Positions 11,204 to 21,642 of a DNA stretch of 64,000 nt are shown one piece after another (position 1 is the stretch's first letter; every line of letters begins with the position of its first letter). Made by a program: the position numbers and the translations under genes. The stretch comes from Cryptomeria japonica (Eukaryota > Streptophyta > Pinopsida > Cupressales > Cupressaceae), in the NCBI RefSeq assembly GCF_030272615.1, contig NC_081415.1, positions 513,263,034 through 513,327,033 of the forward strand, read 5' to 3'. The notes below the pieces were generated by a model. The model ran no database searches, was not told the DNA's origin, and saw only the letters and a list, made by a program, of their open reading frames with translations.

Positions 11204-11810
11204 CTCTCTTTCTTCATTTGAAAGGATCTGAATTTTGTTTTTTTTAGGACCTCATATGCAGCAAAAGAGCAGATCTTTGAAGACTTCAACAACATTCAAC
11301 ATCCATATATCAAGCATTTATCAATTTCATTCATCCATTTAGAGCTTTGAAGGCATTGAAGAGCAATAGGGGATCACCGACTGAAGATTGGCTTGTACCC
11401 CTCCCTTGGGGTTGGGTATGATTTCATGTTGTTTTCAAGTCTTTGCATAAGCTTCATCATATCATTTTTATTCATGCTTTAGATCACTTTGCATCTTGAT
11501 TTGGAGCATTTACATTATCATTTACAAGCAATTAGGGTTTACTTTCTAGGTTGCTCTAGTTTGCTTACTTGCATTTTAGGATCTTGCACACACACAAGGT
11601 CTACACACACATTACTTTTACAATACAACTTGGCTATTCGTGGAGGTGGAAATCATCGAAGAGGGGGTTTGACTAAGGCAAAACCCTATATAGCTTCCTA
11701 CAACCCTTTTTAGATATAAGTGCAGGTTTCAGAATTCGGACGACGCCACAAGTTGCAGATCCGGGAAGACCAGGCCGAGACAACACTCCACACCAAGTTT
11801 CAGAGCAAAA

Positions 11811-11936
11811 GACCAGGACAGGGGCATGGGGCACCCTGGTCCTGCCAGGACAGGGGCATGGGGCTCCCTGGTCCTACCAGGATAGAGGCGCTAGGCACCC
11901 TGGTCCCTGGGATAGGGGCACTGGGCACCGTGGTCC
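11811..11936 (+). repeat. LTR minisatellite with hairpin-forming units
   Basis: About four units of 30 bp built on GGACAGGGGCATGG then GGCACCCTGGTCC. Each unit is close to self-complementary (GGAC and GGG at the left, CCC and GTCC at the right). The 3' LTR (about 18939-19008) has about two units plus a partial GGGCATG duplication. Related units occur in the LTRs of D (39551-39720) and E (42075-42200 and 63530-63670). Confidence 0.75.
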
Positions 11937-12370
11937 CTCTGTCAGACAGCAACTTTCAGCAACTTTCTGACAGCTTTTCAGGTTGCAAAATAGCAGTTTT
12001 CAGGGGCAGAATCAGGACAGTAGCTCCCGTGCCCCCCGTCTTGAACATTTTCATTCCAATTTTGACTCCGGGTGCGTATCTGCATTCTTGTCTTATCCTT
12101 GTGTTTACAGCTTTCCATTGTTTAAGTTCAATTCTGCAATCTTGTCATTAGTTCATACTTGCATTTTGGGGTTAGGAATTGAACTTGCATCATTTTATCT
12201 TTCAATTACAACAAAAAAATAGAAATCCTAATAGGTAGCCCGTGGCTCTCTCTTCCACAAAAAGAAGTAGCCAATTGTGTGATACCTCTAGGCTCTTTCG
12301 TATTCTGCAAGTGTGTGGTTGAAAGTGAGATTAGGGCATGTTTGCTTAGTGTCACTTTTTCTCCTACACA

Positions 12371-12716
12371 TTTTGGTGAACCCGTCGTGAACTCCAATCT
12401 TCTCTAAATTCTGATTTATGTGTTCAAATTTGAGTGTTTATGCTATTTCAAATTCAAATTTGTATTTACAAGTTTTAATTTCTTGCAAGATTCAAAAAAT
12501 TTAGAGGAAATTTTTGCTAAAACCCTAATTTTTCAATTCAAAGTTGAACTTGTGGATAGCTTATTTGGGATCAATAATTTCAAATCTGATTTAGGAACTC
12601 ATTTGAATCATAAATTTCATTTTCTAAATCTACATTCTAAGTGCTTGCACTGGTTAAAATTAAACATTTCCTTCTATTTTGCATGTGTTATCATTTGAAA
12701 GAGGAAAATTGTTGTC
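12371..12716 (+). other. Element C PBS and leader
   Basis: Three T residues separate the LTR end from TGGTGAACCCGTCGTG (12374-12389), taken as PBS because E has TGGTGAACCC at the same spacing. I could not assign the tRNA. The rest is an AT-rich untranslated leader with one short chance frame (12420-12698). Confidence 0.65.
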
Positions 12717-15700
12717 ATGATGCATTCATTTCATAGATGTGATAGTGGGTTAGCTTCCCTTGTTTCAATTTTTCCTCCTCCTAAAGAACCTCCCCCCATC
12801 TATAACAGCATTTTAGTGCCTAAAAGAGTTGCTACCAATCCCTTTGAGACTCTCCCATGCTCTAAGGATGAAGACTTTAAGAGTGATTTGGACAACTCTC
12901 CTAAAATGTGCCCTTCCTATTTAGCTATCCTAGAGGAAGAGAATGATATCATAAACACCTTTCTTAATGTTACCTCACCTTCCCTACATGATGCCTCTCT
13001 AAGTGAAAAGGTATTGATGGACATTGACTTATTTTCTCCTAAAGTTGGTCCTTCCAATGGGGGCATGTTAGTGCAACAAGAGGTTATGAACACTTCTTTC
13101 AAAGATCTCCTTCCTAAGCATGAATCTTTGGAGAAATATGTTCATGTTCCTCCTAAAAAACACTCCCTTCATGAGGATCCTTTTGTGCAAGAATATGAAA
13201 TTATCCCTACATTTCCTAGTGATGGCATTTCTTTTTCCAACAAAATTCCCACTAGAGATGATGAATTAATGATAAATGCTTACCCTTCTCCTAAAGTTTG
13301 TCTTACCCATAAGCATCCCTTAGAGAAAGAAGATGAAATAATAAGCAATTTCCTTAATTCTCTCTCCCCTAAAGATCATATTGAACATATTTTGAGGAAA
13401 GAGGATGAGTTTAACACATCTATTGATGCTCTCCCTCCTAAGGATGAGGAATTAATAAACAATGTTATCTCCTCTCCCGAAATTGACAATACTTCAAACA
13501 TTCCTTTCAACAACCTCACTATTTGGGATAAACCATTAGAAGAAGGTGTAGATTATTCTCTACCCCGTGAGAGAACCCTAGCCAAAGGGGATGAAATCAA
13601 GATTAAAAACTCCCTTGATAGTTTCTCACCTTCCTTGAATCTCAATTATTCTCCCTCTCCTCAACTTGGTTCTACTCATAAGGAGACCCTAGTTCAAAGC
13701 AAGATGGTTAACATCTCTTTCAAAGATCTCCCTCCCAAAAGTGAGACTTTAGAGAGTAATGTTGATCCTTCTCCTAGAGAGTTTATTCCCCATGTAGATC
13801 CTTTGATGATAGAGGATGATATGACTTTTCCTAGTATTACTTTTCCTACTAGAACATCAATGCCTACCCCTTGTCTCTCTCCTAAAATTGATGAAATTTT
13901 AGTGCAAGAGAAGACTATCAATAATTCTTCCAACACTTTTGTTCATTCCTCTAAACCATCCTCAATCAATTTGATACATGTGAATGAAACACCTAACAAA
14001 CCTCTCTTCACTATCCAAGGTGCTTGTCCTTCTCAAAATTCTCAACCTTTAAATAAGCCTATCTTAGTGGTTCAAGGTGGTTATGCTAATGATTCTTTTT
14101 GCACTCCTAAGAAACCGATTATTACTGTGCAAGGAGGTTACTCTACTAAGAGCCCTTATGAGTATGCTAAGCAACTGACTAGAGAGAGTTGTCATGTGGT
14201 TGCTCATACCTATAACACAAGAAACAATAGGCAACCTAATCCTCCTCCAGTTAGCCCAACTTCACTTCCTCCTTCTCAACCAATTCTTCCACAAGCTCCG
14301 CGTATTTCACAAGTTCTCGGAAAGGAATATGATCTCATAGAACAACTTAAAGCTACCCCTGCAAAGATATCTCTTTGGGATTTGATACAAACTTCTTCCG
14401 CTCATCATGGAATGTTACAAGATGCCTTGAAAGATTTGAATGTTCCTCCACCTAATACATCTAGTAATATAGTATCTTTGGTTAACTCTGTGATGAATCC
14501 TAAAGCTCAAATTGTGTTTACTCAAGATGAATTTCCTACTAGTGAAATTCAACATCAATATGATCCCTTGATGATTGTGGTTATCATAAATGACACTGCT
14601 ATACGACGAACACTGGTAGATAATGGCTCTGGCCTTAATGTGTGTAGCATTAATCTATTGCATAAGATGAATGTGGATACATCCCTTATTGAGCCTAACT
14701 CTCGTCCCATTCGAGGCTTTGATAATGTGGCTAAGTCTTCATTAGGTATTATCACCTTACCCATCACAGTGGGACCTGTTACTTTGCCTACTCCTATCCA
14801 TGTTATGTCAGGAAATCTAACATACAAATTGTTATTAGGGAGACCTTGGATTCACAGTATGCAAGTTGTGCCCTCTACATTGCATAGACAAGTTAAATTT
14901 ATTTATAATAATAAGACATATACCTTGATAGGTGATACTAATTTTCAAGCTTGTTTGCAAACATCTACTTCCAAAGGGAGTTCTTCTAAACCTTCCTCTT
15001 CTAGTGATGACTCTTTAAACAAGATACCTATGGATGAATCATCACCCTCTGATAATCAAAATTCTTTGGATGAGTCTGAAGTTCTTGAAGAAGATTCTTC
15101 TCAACTTGAATGTACACATGAAAAGGCTTTTGATCCTGAGAAGGTTCTCGCAGAAGACGATTGGGGATCTCTTGACTTTAATCCCACCTTTGTAGGTGAG
15201 TATAGGGTTCCTCGTAGAGAGCTTAAAGTTAAAAAGAAGGAAGAAACTAGAGATCAATCAGTCTTACCTGAACCTATGAGCAATAATTTTGTGGCTGCTT
15301 CTCAAACTTCTTCTCCTCACACCTCTAATTCTAAAGAATTTGATTCTTTGTCTTATGAAAAACCACCTTTTCTTTCTGAAATGGCTAATCGTTATGGTCG
15401 TGTTTTTCATATTCTGGCTAAGAGTGGCTATAGTGGAAATGGTTGTGGTGCAAATAAACAAGGAATTAAAGTTCCTTTAGAACATAACATGCATGAATAT
15501 TCATTTGGACTTGGATATAATCCTTCTAAGCCCACCAAAGCATCTAAAAGACCATCTCTCAATGTGAATGCTATATTTAGTAGTGATGATGATCTCACTT
15601 CAACTAAATCATCTTCTACTTTTGTCAACTCTCATTCCCCTCATAAGGAAATCTTGGCGATGGACAAATCTCTTTATGAATCCCCTCAAATTTCTAAATC

Positions 15701-15911
15701 CACTTATGAATATTTATCTCCTATTCATCATAAAGTCCTTTCCTCTAGGGATAAGGCTCTAGTAAATTACACTCATCCCTCTTCTAAGATTCCTTGTGAC
15801 TTTTCTTCTTCAATTTTTATCATTTTATACATGTTTTTGATCTCACTTATAGTTGAGCATTTAGCATGTCATATTCAAATACCTCATTCAGTCTATCATG
15901 TCTTTAAATAA
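12717..15911 (+). CDS. 1064-aa element C protein: repetitive N-terminus, Tat-type protease, G-patch-like motif
   Basis: The only long uninterrupted ORF in the window; ATG 12717 is the first in-frame start after the leader. Residues 1 to about 430 are Ser/Pro/Glu-rich and include a degenerate direct repeat of about 65 residues around LVQxxxMNxSFKDL (near residues 120 and 325). Residues about 432-480 hold three copies of a 20-residue VQGG motif. A segment with YDLIEQLK and ISLWDL (about 542-560) matches the region before protease in Tat polyproteins. The retropepsin has LVDNGSGLNV with catalytic Asp635 and LLGRPWIHS near residue 705. After an acidic linker, AKSGYSGNGCG, QGIKVPLE and FGLGYNPSK (about 900-940) form a G-patch-like motif, as downstream of protease in some plant gypsy polyproteins. 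The C-terminus ends in a hydrophobic run (IFIILYMFLISLIVEHLAC). No gag, RT or IN motif is present. Confidence 0.85.
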   Translation: MMHSFHRCDSGLASLVSIFPPPKEPPPIYNSILVPKRVATNPFETLPCSKDEDFKSDLDNSPKMCPSYLAILEEENDIINTFLNVTSPSLHDASLSEKVLMDIDLFSPKVGPSNGGMLVQQEVMNTSFKDLLPKHESLEKYVHVPPKKHSLHEDPFVQEYEIIPTFPSDGISFSNKIPTRDDELMINAYPSPKVCLTHKHPLEKEDEIISNFLNSLSPKDHIEHILRKEDEFNTSIDALPPKDEELINNVISSPEIDNTSNIPFNNLTIWDKPLEEGVDYSLPRERTLAKGDEIKIKNSLDSFSPSLNLNYSPSPQLGSTHKETLVQSKMVNISFKDLPPKSETLESNVDPSPREFIPHVDPLMIEDDMTFPSITFPTRTSMPTPCLSPKIDEILVQEKTINNSSNTFVHSSKPSSINLIHVNETPNKPLFTIQGACPSQNSQPLNKPILVVQGGYANDSFCTPKKPIITVQGGYSTKSPYEYAKQLTRESCHVVAHTYNTRNNRQPNPPPVSPTSLPPSQPILPQAPRISQVLGKEYDLIEQLKATPAKISLWDLIQTSSAHHGMLQDALKDLNVPPPNTSSNIVSLVNSVMNPKAQIVFTQDEFPTSEIQHQYDPLMIVVIINDTAIRRTLVDNGSGLNVCSINLLHKMNVDTSLIEPNSRPIRGFDNVAKSSLGIITLPITVGPVTLPTPIHVMSGNLTYKLLLGRPWIHSMQVVPSTLHRQVKFIYNNKTYTLIGDTNFQACLQTSTSKGSSSKPSSSSDDSLNKIPMDESSPSDNQNSLDESEVLEEDSSQLECTHEKAFDPEKVLAEDDWGSLDFNPTFVGEYRVPRRELKVKKKEETRDQSVLPEPMSNNFVAASQTSSPHTSNSKEFDSLSYEKPPFLSEMANRYGRVFHILAKSGYSGNGCGANKQGIKVPLEHNMHEYSFGLGYNPSKPTKASKRPSLNVNAIFSSDDDLTSTKSSSTFVNSHSPHKEILAMDKSLYESPQISKSTYEYLSPIHHKVLSSRDKALVNYTHPSSKIPCDFSSSIFIILYMFLISLIVEHLACHIQIPHSVYHVFK

Positions 15912-17780
15912 CATTAATGGCTATTATGTTGCTCATCATTATGTGACATTGGTAGCTCATTTACTGGGGGCTCATTATCATTCATGATGGTACAATTTCA
16001 TGTGCAATCATATTTTTGAAGCAACATAATAGCCTAATTTTCTATGTTATCTCTTGTTCCTATGGGGACAAGAGTGATTTCATACATCTCTTCTTTTTAT
16101 GGTTAAAATTTCCCTTTGGGGTAATAGTGTGGAAATATTGATCATATTTTCTTTAGAATCCTCTTTTCCTAGATATGGGAGAAGATGTGTATTCTCTTTC
16201 TTATCCTACCCATTTCTTGTGAGGAGCATTTTACATACACTAATGTCTTGCTTGCATGAACTCATGTGAGTATGTAGTACATTTTGCTTATGTCTAAATC
16301 TCTCCCTAGAAGATTGTGTAAGTCCTTCTCATTATCCTTATCCTTGGGAGGCAATGATCTTTCCTTATTTTTATCTAAGGATCCACTTTTTCCTATTTCA
16401 TGGATGGTGTGAACTTTATTACCTGATGTTATTCCTTGTATGCATTTGTTGTTGTTTGTTCAAAGATTCTCTCTTACAAGAGGTGTAAGTCCTTGACTAC
16501 AACCTCTTTTGCACTTGGTAAAATACATCCATAATGAATTCACTCTCCCAATTGGGTTAAAAAGAGCATCATCCTTCATTAAGAAGCACTTTCACCTCGC
16601 AAAAGAAGGAAGTATTGCATTCTTATTCTCTTCTTTGTCTTATTCTAGAAGAGGTTATATTTGTCTAAGACAATTCCTCTCGGGGATAGATGTCTTTTGT
16701 ACAAAGATCTCTTCTCCTCTAAGGATCTCCTTTACACATACTACAAGATATCCCTTTTCAACTATCTTATCCTTGCTTAAAGAGTGCAAAACTCTCTTGC
16801 TTGGATTTATCACATTGTTGCATTTTTGGGGTATCTTCTTTTGTGATGAAGGTAGGTATCCTTGTTCTACTTGGCTTATGACATAAACATTACACTTTTT
16901 GAGCAATGGGTCATTCTCGAAACCAGAGCATAGACTCTTAGAGCGAGATGTCTCCATTTTTCTTTTATGCAAGGTGATTATTCTCAGAACCAGAGCACAG
17001 ACTCTTAGAGCAAGATGTCACGCTTTTGTACAATACATATACAGGTTGTAGCATACTTGGGCATAGACTCCTATGAGGTGCTTCTAACCTCACTTACACA
17101 CACATGCACGAGGTTGAGTGGAACTAGCGGCATAAGGCTAGACTTTCTCACTCTCCTCCCTTACATGGATCACCTAGACAGACTCTAGGGGCTAGTTTTC
17201 CATGTCCTTTTTCCCATGGATCACCTAGACAAGATCTAGGGGCGAGAAGTTCATGTTTTCTCTCTCACTATTCTTCTCATGGATCACCAATGTGTGTATT
17301 CATGCTTTTTTCCTTTCTTTTCTTCTCTTTGCATTTTGTTTCCATTTACATCCTTCATCTTGTGTTAGAGAACTCTCAAATCCTCACACTCTTTGTTGTG
17401 TTGGAATTGAGATTTAGTCCTCTTTATTACCAAGTGATTCTCCATTAGTTTTTGATCTCATATCAAATCTTCTTGTTAGCACTTGTCATCAATATAGCTA
17501 CCCTCGGATTTTCATCACCTCACTAAAATTAGCAAGCCGAAACAGGGGGGGCATATAGCTACCCTCAGATTTTCATCACCTTCCTTAGTAAGCATTAGGT
17601 GATTTTGTGATCTAACGTGTGTTTTGTAGGGTGTGGTTCCTAACTGTGTACTGCAGATACCGCTGGGGGCTTTGTTCGACAAACTTATGGATATATCCTT
17701 TTTCAAATAATGTTTACTTTTCCGTACTTTAGCTTGCATATGCACGTAGTGTTCATATGACAGCTAAAGTGGGGGCTAAA
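15912..17780 (+). other. Element C 3' non-coding region with short tandem repeats and PPT
   Basis: 1.87 kb without a convincing gene. Local duplications: a 40-bp unit around CCAGAGCATAGACTCTTAGA at 16913 and 16980; CATGGATCACCTAGACA at 17164 and 17215 with a partial third copy at 17278; and ATAGCTACCCTCGGATTTTC at 17493 and 17555. The region ends in AAAGTGGGGGCTAAA (17766-17780), the PPT, directly before the 3' LTR. D keeps a shortened homologue (about 40640-41664). The open frame at 16509-16886 has no family features. Confidence 0.7.
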
Positions 17781-19441
17781 TGTAGCGTCGTAAATTGTAC
17801 GCACTTGCTAGGGTGGTACAATTTCACACCTAGTTTAGCACCCGCCTTGGCACATTTTGTATTTTGCATTGCATTTCCCCTTTAGCACTTAATTAATTAA
17901 ATTAATTAGGTCTAAGGTTCTATTTCATCATCTTCCACATCATAAAGTTGGGCCCTTTCATTAAAGTGTGCCTTTTTCATTTTATTCCTCCTATACATCA
18001 TTTAATCAAAAACCCTAATTAGGTCCTATTTCGAACTTGGGGGCTTGATTTCAGGCGTCAAAACATCTCGAAATCACCTGTAACTTCGGGATTCTCTCTA
18101 AAATCATCATATCCGATGGCCTTGAAAATTTGGTGAAAAGTTGTTGGGACCATGGCGCCCGGAGAGGACCATGGTGCCCAGAGTGCACATGGTCCCAGAC
18201 ATTTTTCCTAAAATTTTAGGAGCGTGATCCAATCATAAAATAAAGCTTAACCCCAAGAAATCGGCAGGAGATTCAATCTCTAGGTCAGCCAAAAGTTGAA
18301 ATTAAGACCTAGGGTTTCATTTATAAGAGCTCTCTTTCTTCATTTGAAAGGATCCGAATTTTTGTTTTTTTCAGGACCTCATATGCACCGAAAGAGAAGA
18401 TCTTTGAAGACTTCAACAACATTCAACATCCATCTATCAAGCATTTATCAATTTCATTAATCCATTTAGAGCTTTGAAGGCATTGAAGAGCAATAGGGGA
18501 TCACCGACTGAAGATTGGCTTGTACCCCTCCCTTGGGGTTGGGTATGATTTCATGTTGTTTTCATGTCTTTGCATAAGCTTCATCATATCATTTGTATTC
18601 ATGCTTTAGATCACTTTGCATCTTGATTTGGAGCATTTACATTATCATTTACAAGCAATTAGGGTTTACTTTCTAGGTTGCTCTAGTTTGCTTACTTGCA
18701 TTTTAGGATCTTGCACACACACAAGGTCTGCACACACATTACTTTTACAATACAACTTGGCTATTCGTGGAGGTGGAAATCACCGAAGTGGGGGTTTGAC
18801 TAAGGCAAAACCCTATATAGCTGCCTACAACCCTTTTCAGATATAAGTGCAGGTTTTGGAATTCGGACGACGTCGCAAGTTGCAGATCCAGAAAAAGCAG
18901 GCCAAGACAGCACTCCACACCAAGTTTCAGAGCAAAAGACCAGGACAGGGGCATGGGGCATGGGGCACCCTGGTCCTGCCAGGACAGAGGCGCTAGGCGC
19001 CCTGGTCCCTCTATCAAACAGCAACTTTCAACAACTTTCTGACAGCTTTTCAGGTTGCAAAACAATAGTTTTCAGGGGCAGAATCAGGACAGTGGTGCCC
19101 GCGCCCCCATCCTGAACATTTTCATTCCGATTTTGACTCTGGGTGCATATCTGCATTCTTGTCTTATCCTTGTGTTTACAGCTTTCCATTGTTCAAGTTC
19201 AATTCTACAAACTTGTCATTAGTTCATACTTGCATTTTGGGGTTAGGAATTGAACTTGCATCATTTTATCTTTCAATTACAACAAAGGAATAGAAATCCT
19301 AATACGTAGCCTGTGGCTCTCTCTTCCACAAAAAGAAGTAGCCAATTGTGTGATACCTCTAGGCTCTTTCGTATTCCACAAGTGTGTGGCTTTAAGTGAG
19401 ATTAGGGCATGTTTGCTTAGTGTCACTTTTTCTCCTACACA
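17781..19441 (+). repeat. Element C 3' LTR
   Basis: Starts TGTAGCGTCGTAAATTG, ends TCTCCTACACA; 1661 bp, paired with 10655-12370. Shorter mainly because the minisatellite has fewer units. Confidence 0.92.
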
Positions 19442-20420
19442 GTTATATAATGAAGGAAGCTGACAAGCTAGAATTGATTAAATGATTGGTATGTCATGCA
19501 TGAAGTTTGTTAATGAATCTAAGGCAATAGAAAGTCGACATGAAGATCTACAGTGCAGATTGAACCATAATACCTTGGCACAAGTTCCAAGAAATATATG
19601 CAAGTTCCTAGGCATGGTAAAATGTTTTCAAATCGAAGATCTGATGGCTCTGATTGATCATGGGAAATGTGATCAAGGAGATGACGTGGTTACCTAATTG
19701 TTTATTAATAGGAAACTGTTGATAAACAATGTATGTGGGCAAGTGTATGCACAGGGATGCTACATAGTGATTACTGAGCACAGAAGCTTGAAGACCTATT
19801 TGAATAATAGAGTATAGAAGCCCAACAGATAGACAAGATTAGTTCTATGTCTAGATTTTATTGAACAAATAAGAATATGCTTTAGCATTTTAGATGTGAA
19901 TTTGCATATAGATTTTATTACTGTTATTTTGTGAAAGTGATAGAAAATCTCTTAACCGAGTGGACTTAACAGTCTTATTTGTAAAACCCTTTAGCAAGGT
20001 GACATTCTGATTGAGTGTTTAAAATCCTTTAACAAGGTCACTTCTAACAAGGTGAAGATCGTAACAGACCTGAGGGAAATCCCTTAACCGGGTCACATCT
20101 AGCAATGTGTTTGTAATCTTTAACAGGATTTTCTTTTAACCGAACATACTCTAGAAGACTATATTTCTTATTGGGTCCGAAATCCCATAGTGGTTTTTCC
20201 CTATTTGGGTTTCCACGTTAAATCTGGTGTTATGAGGTTTATGATGTTTATATGCTTTTTGAGTTTACATGTTTAATAGTTTTGGTTATATTACTGAAAT
20301 ATATGTTATCAAGGTTGAATCTGATGTTTTTATGAAAGATTAAGTTTGTATGATTCACCCCCCCCCCTCTCATCTTGTTGGCTATTGGATCTATACTTAT
20401 ATTAAGTATTAGAACTATCA
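19442..20420 (+). repeat. B 3' LTR, right part
   Basis: Resumes with GTTAT (C's right TSD, 19442-19446) and ATAATGAAGG, aligned with 4460-5461 of the 5' LTR, ending ...GAACTATCA. It includes the hairpin block at about 20171-20217. The frame at 19482-19697 is also open in the 5' LTR (4499-4702) but with changed residues; treated as chance. Confidence 0.92.
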
Positions 20421-20432
20421 CAATTGGTATCA

Positions 20433-21642
20433 AAGCCTAGTTCCTCAGAAGGAGCCTAATAGCTTGAGAGAGATTTGGAAAGGCGTCTTAATGAATTCCA
20501 ATGGTCTTAGACAATAACTACTTGTTGCACTTGATGATCTTCACCATTCCAAAGCCATAGTATGAGAATTACAAAAAAATCTCAAGGATGCTTAAAATTT
20601 CAATCAGACATTAAAGGAGCAATTGAGTAAGTCCAAGGAAAAGAGAAAGGAGCTTGTTGATGAGATTTAGGAGAAAGAAAGTCAAAGCAATGATAAAGAA
20701 GGAAAAGACAAAAGAATGTGACAAAACTACTAGAGTCAATGTGCCTAAAAAGAAAGAGATGGAAGCCATTGTGATGAAATTGACAAAGGAGATTGAAGAT
20801 AGGAAGAAGAATGAGGAAATTTTGACTTAGTCACTAAAGGATAGATCTGATGAATGCTGCAGACTAAATCATGAAAATGACCTGCTAAACCTTGAATTGA
20901 TGCAATCCAAAAATAATGAGAAACAACTTGAAAGGCATATCATAATTCTGAGAGATGAACTTACCAGTATTAATGAGTACAAAGAAAAATTCAATTCTAG
21001 CTTAGCTAAGGTGGATGAAATGTTACAAAGTTAGAAGAATAAAGGTGATATGGGAGGGACTCGATTTGAGAAAGGAGAAAGCTTTGGATCTGGGAAAAGC
21101 AATACTAAACCTCAGAAGAACAAGAAATCACTGGTAAGACAACCTAATGCTTATAAATTCAATGGTAAATTATTTGTTTGTAATAAATTTGGTCATATGG
21201 TGAGTCAATGCAGAAATACAGCAAATCAAAATAATTCATCATTCTCTGGACAGTGTTTCCATTCTAATAAATATGGTCATAAGTTAGTTCAATGAAGAAG
21301 TATGGTAAATAGGAGAAATATAAGATGCTATACTTGTGGAATATTTGGACATATTGCTAACCAATGCAGATCAAAGGGAAATCAAAGTAATTCTAGACCT
21401 AAATAGACAAATAACATTTTTTTCTATACTTGCAACAAATCCAGCCACATTGCTAAATTATGCAGAAGTAAGAATTGACCAAGAATTCTCTGACAACCAA
21501 TAACAAATCTGATGATAAGGACAATGCGAAGGTTGAAGAAATCACAGAGCAGTACAAGAATAAATGGGTCAAAAAGAGTGATTCTGAGGCAAGAAATGGG
21601 TCCGCACCTGATTCTAGTGTTGGAACCTCATCCAACAACTAA
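20433..21642 (+). pseudogene. A ORF1: coiled-coil protein with four zinc knuckles
   Basis: Read from just after the PBS to TAA at 21640-21642, with stops and at least one frameshift (about 20680-20760). The first half is Lys/Glu/Leu-rich and heptad-like (LLVALDDL, LKEQLSKSKEKRKELVDEI, LERHIIILRDEL). It is followed by four tandem CCHC-like knuckles: a degenerate one (CNKFGHMVSQC without the first Cys), a second with lost cysteines, an intact one at 21325-21366 (CYTCGIFGHIANQC), and a fourth lacking its first Cys. The layout matches ORF1 of G. Coiled coil plus knuckles recalls the C-terminal half of Sirevirus Gag, but the N-terminal gag domain is missing. It probably bound the element RNA (inference). 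Confidence 0.72.

Larger units (their letters stand above)
10655..12370 (+). repeat. Element C 5' LTR
   Basis: 1716 bp, starting TGTAGCATCGTAAATTG and ending TCTCCTACACA. It differs from the 3' LTR mainly by base changes and by having four rather than two full units of the hairpin minisatellite. Open frames inside it (11489-11713, 11720-12151, 11983-12222) are repeated or broken in the other LTR and show no protein family features; I treat them as chance. Confidence 0.92.
10655..19441 (+). mobile_element. Element C: Tat-like non-autonomous Ty3/gypsy with an intact 1064-codon ORF
   Basis: 8787 bp with LTRs 10655-12370 and 17781-19441, both TG...CA, PBS beginning TGGTGAACCC at 12374, one ORF (12717-15911) and PPT ending at 17780. 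The TSD is ATTAT (10650-10654) against GTTAT (19442-19446), one mismatch. B's 5' LTR has GTTAT at the same place, so one copy has mutated. The LTRs are much more alike than those of B, and C sits inside B, so C is the youngest insertion of the left nest. It encodes protease but no recognisable gag, RT, RNase H or integrase, so mobilisation would need proteins in trans (inference). Confidence 0.92.
3928..20420 (+). mobile_element. Element B: Sirevirus-like Ty1/copia, interrupted by C
   Basis: Complete structure: 5' LTR 3928-5461, tRNA-Met-type PBS 5464-5475, gag-PR-IN-RT-RNaseH 5526-9706, PPT 10131-10141 and 3' LTR 10142-10654 plus 19442-20420. A perfect 5-bp TSD, CAATT (3923-3927 and 20421-20425), flanks it. 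The 3' LTR is split by element C. Removing C leaves about 7.7 kb. The order IN before RT shows copia. The motif content of RT and the doubled CAAAGGGGGAG motif point to the Sirevirus lineage. Stops and one frameshift make it non-functional. Confidence 0.92.

Noticed and set aside
11489-12222. Several plus-strand open frames inside the C 5' LTR, one repeated at 18616-18846 in the 3' LTR
   Set aside because: They lie wholly in an LTR, overlap a minisatellite, differ in reading between the two LTRs and show no family motif; chance frames.
12717-15911. Host gene with an intact 1064-codon ORF
   Set aside because: It lies between matching LTRs with PBS and PPT and has a retropepsin with Tat-type surroundings.
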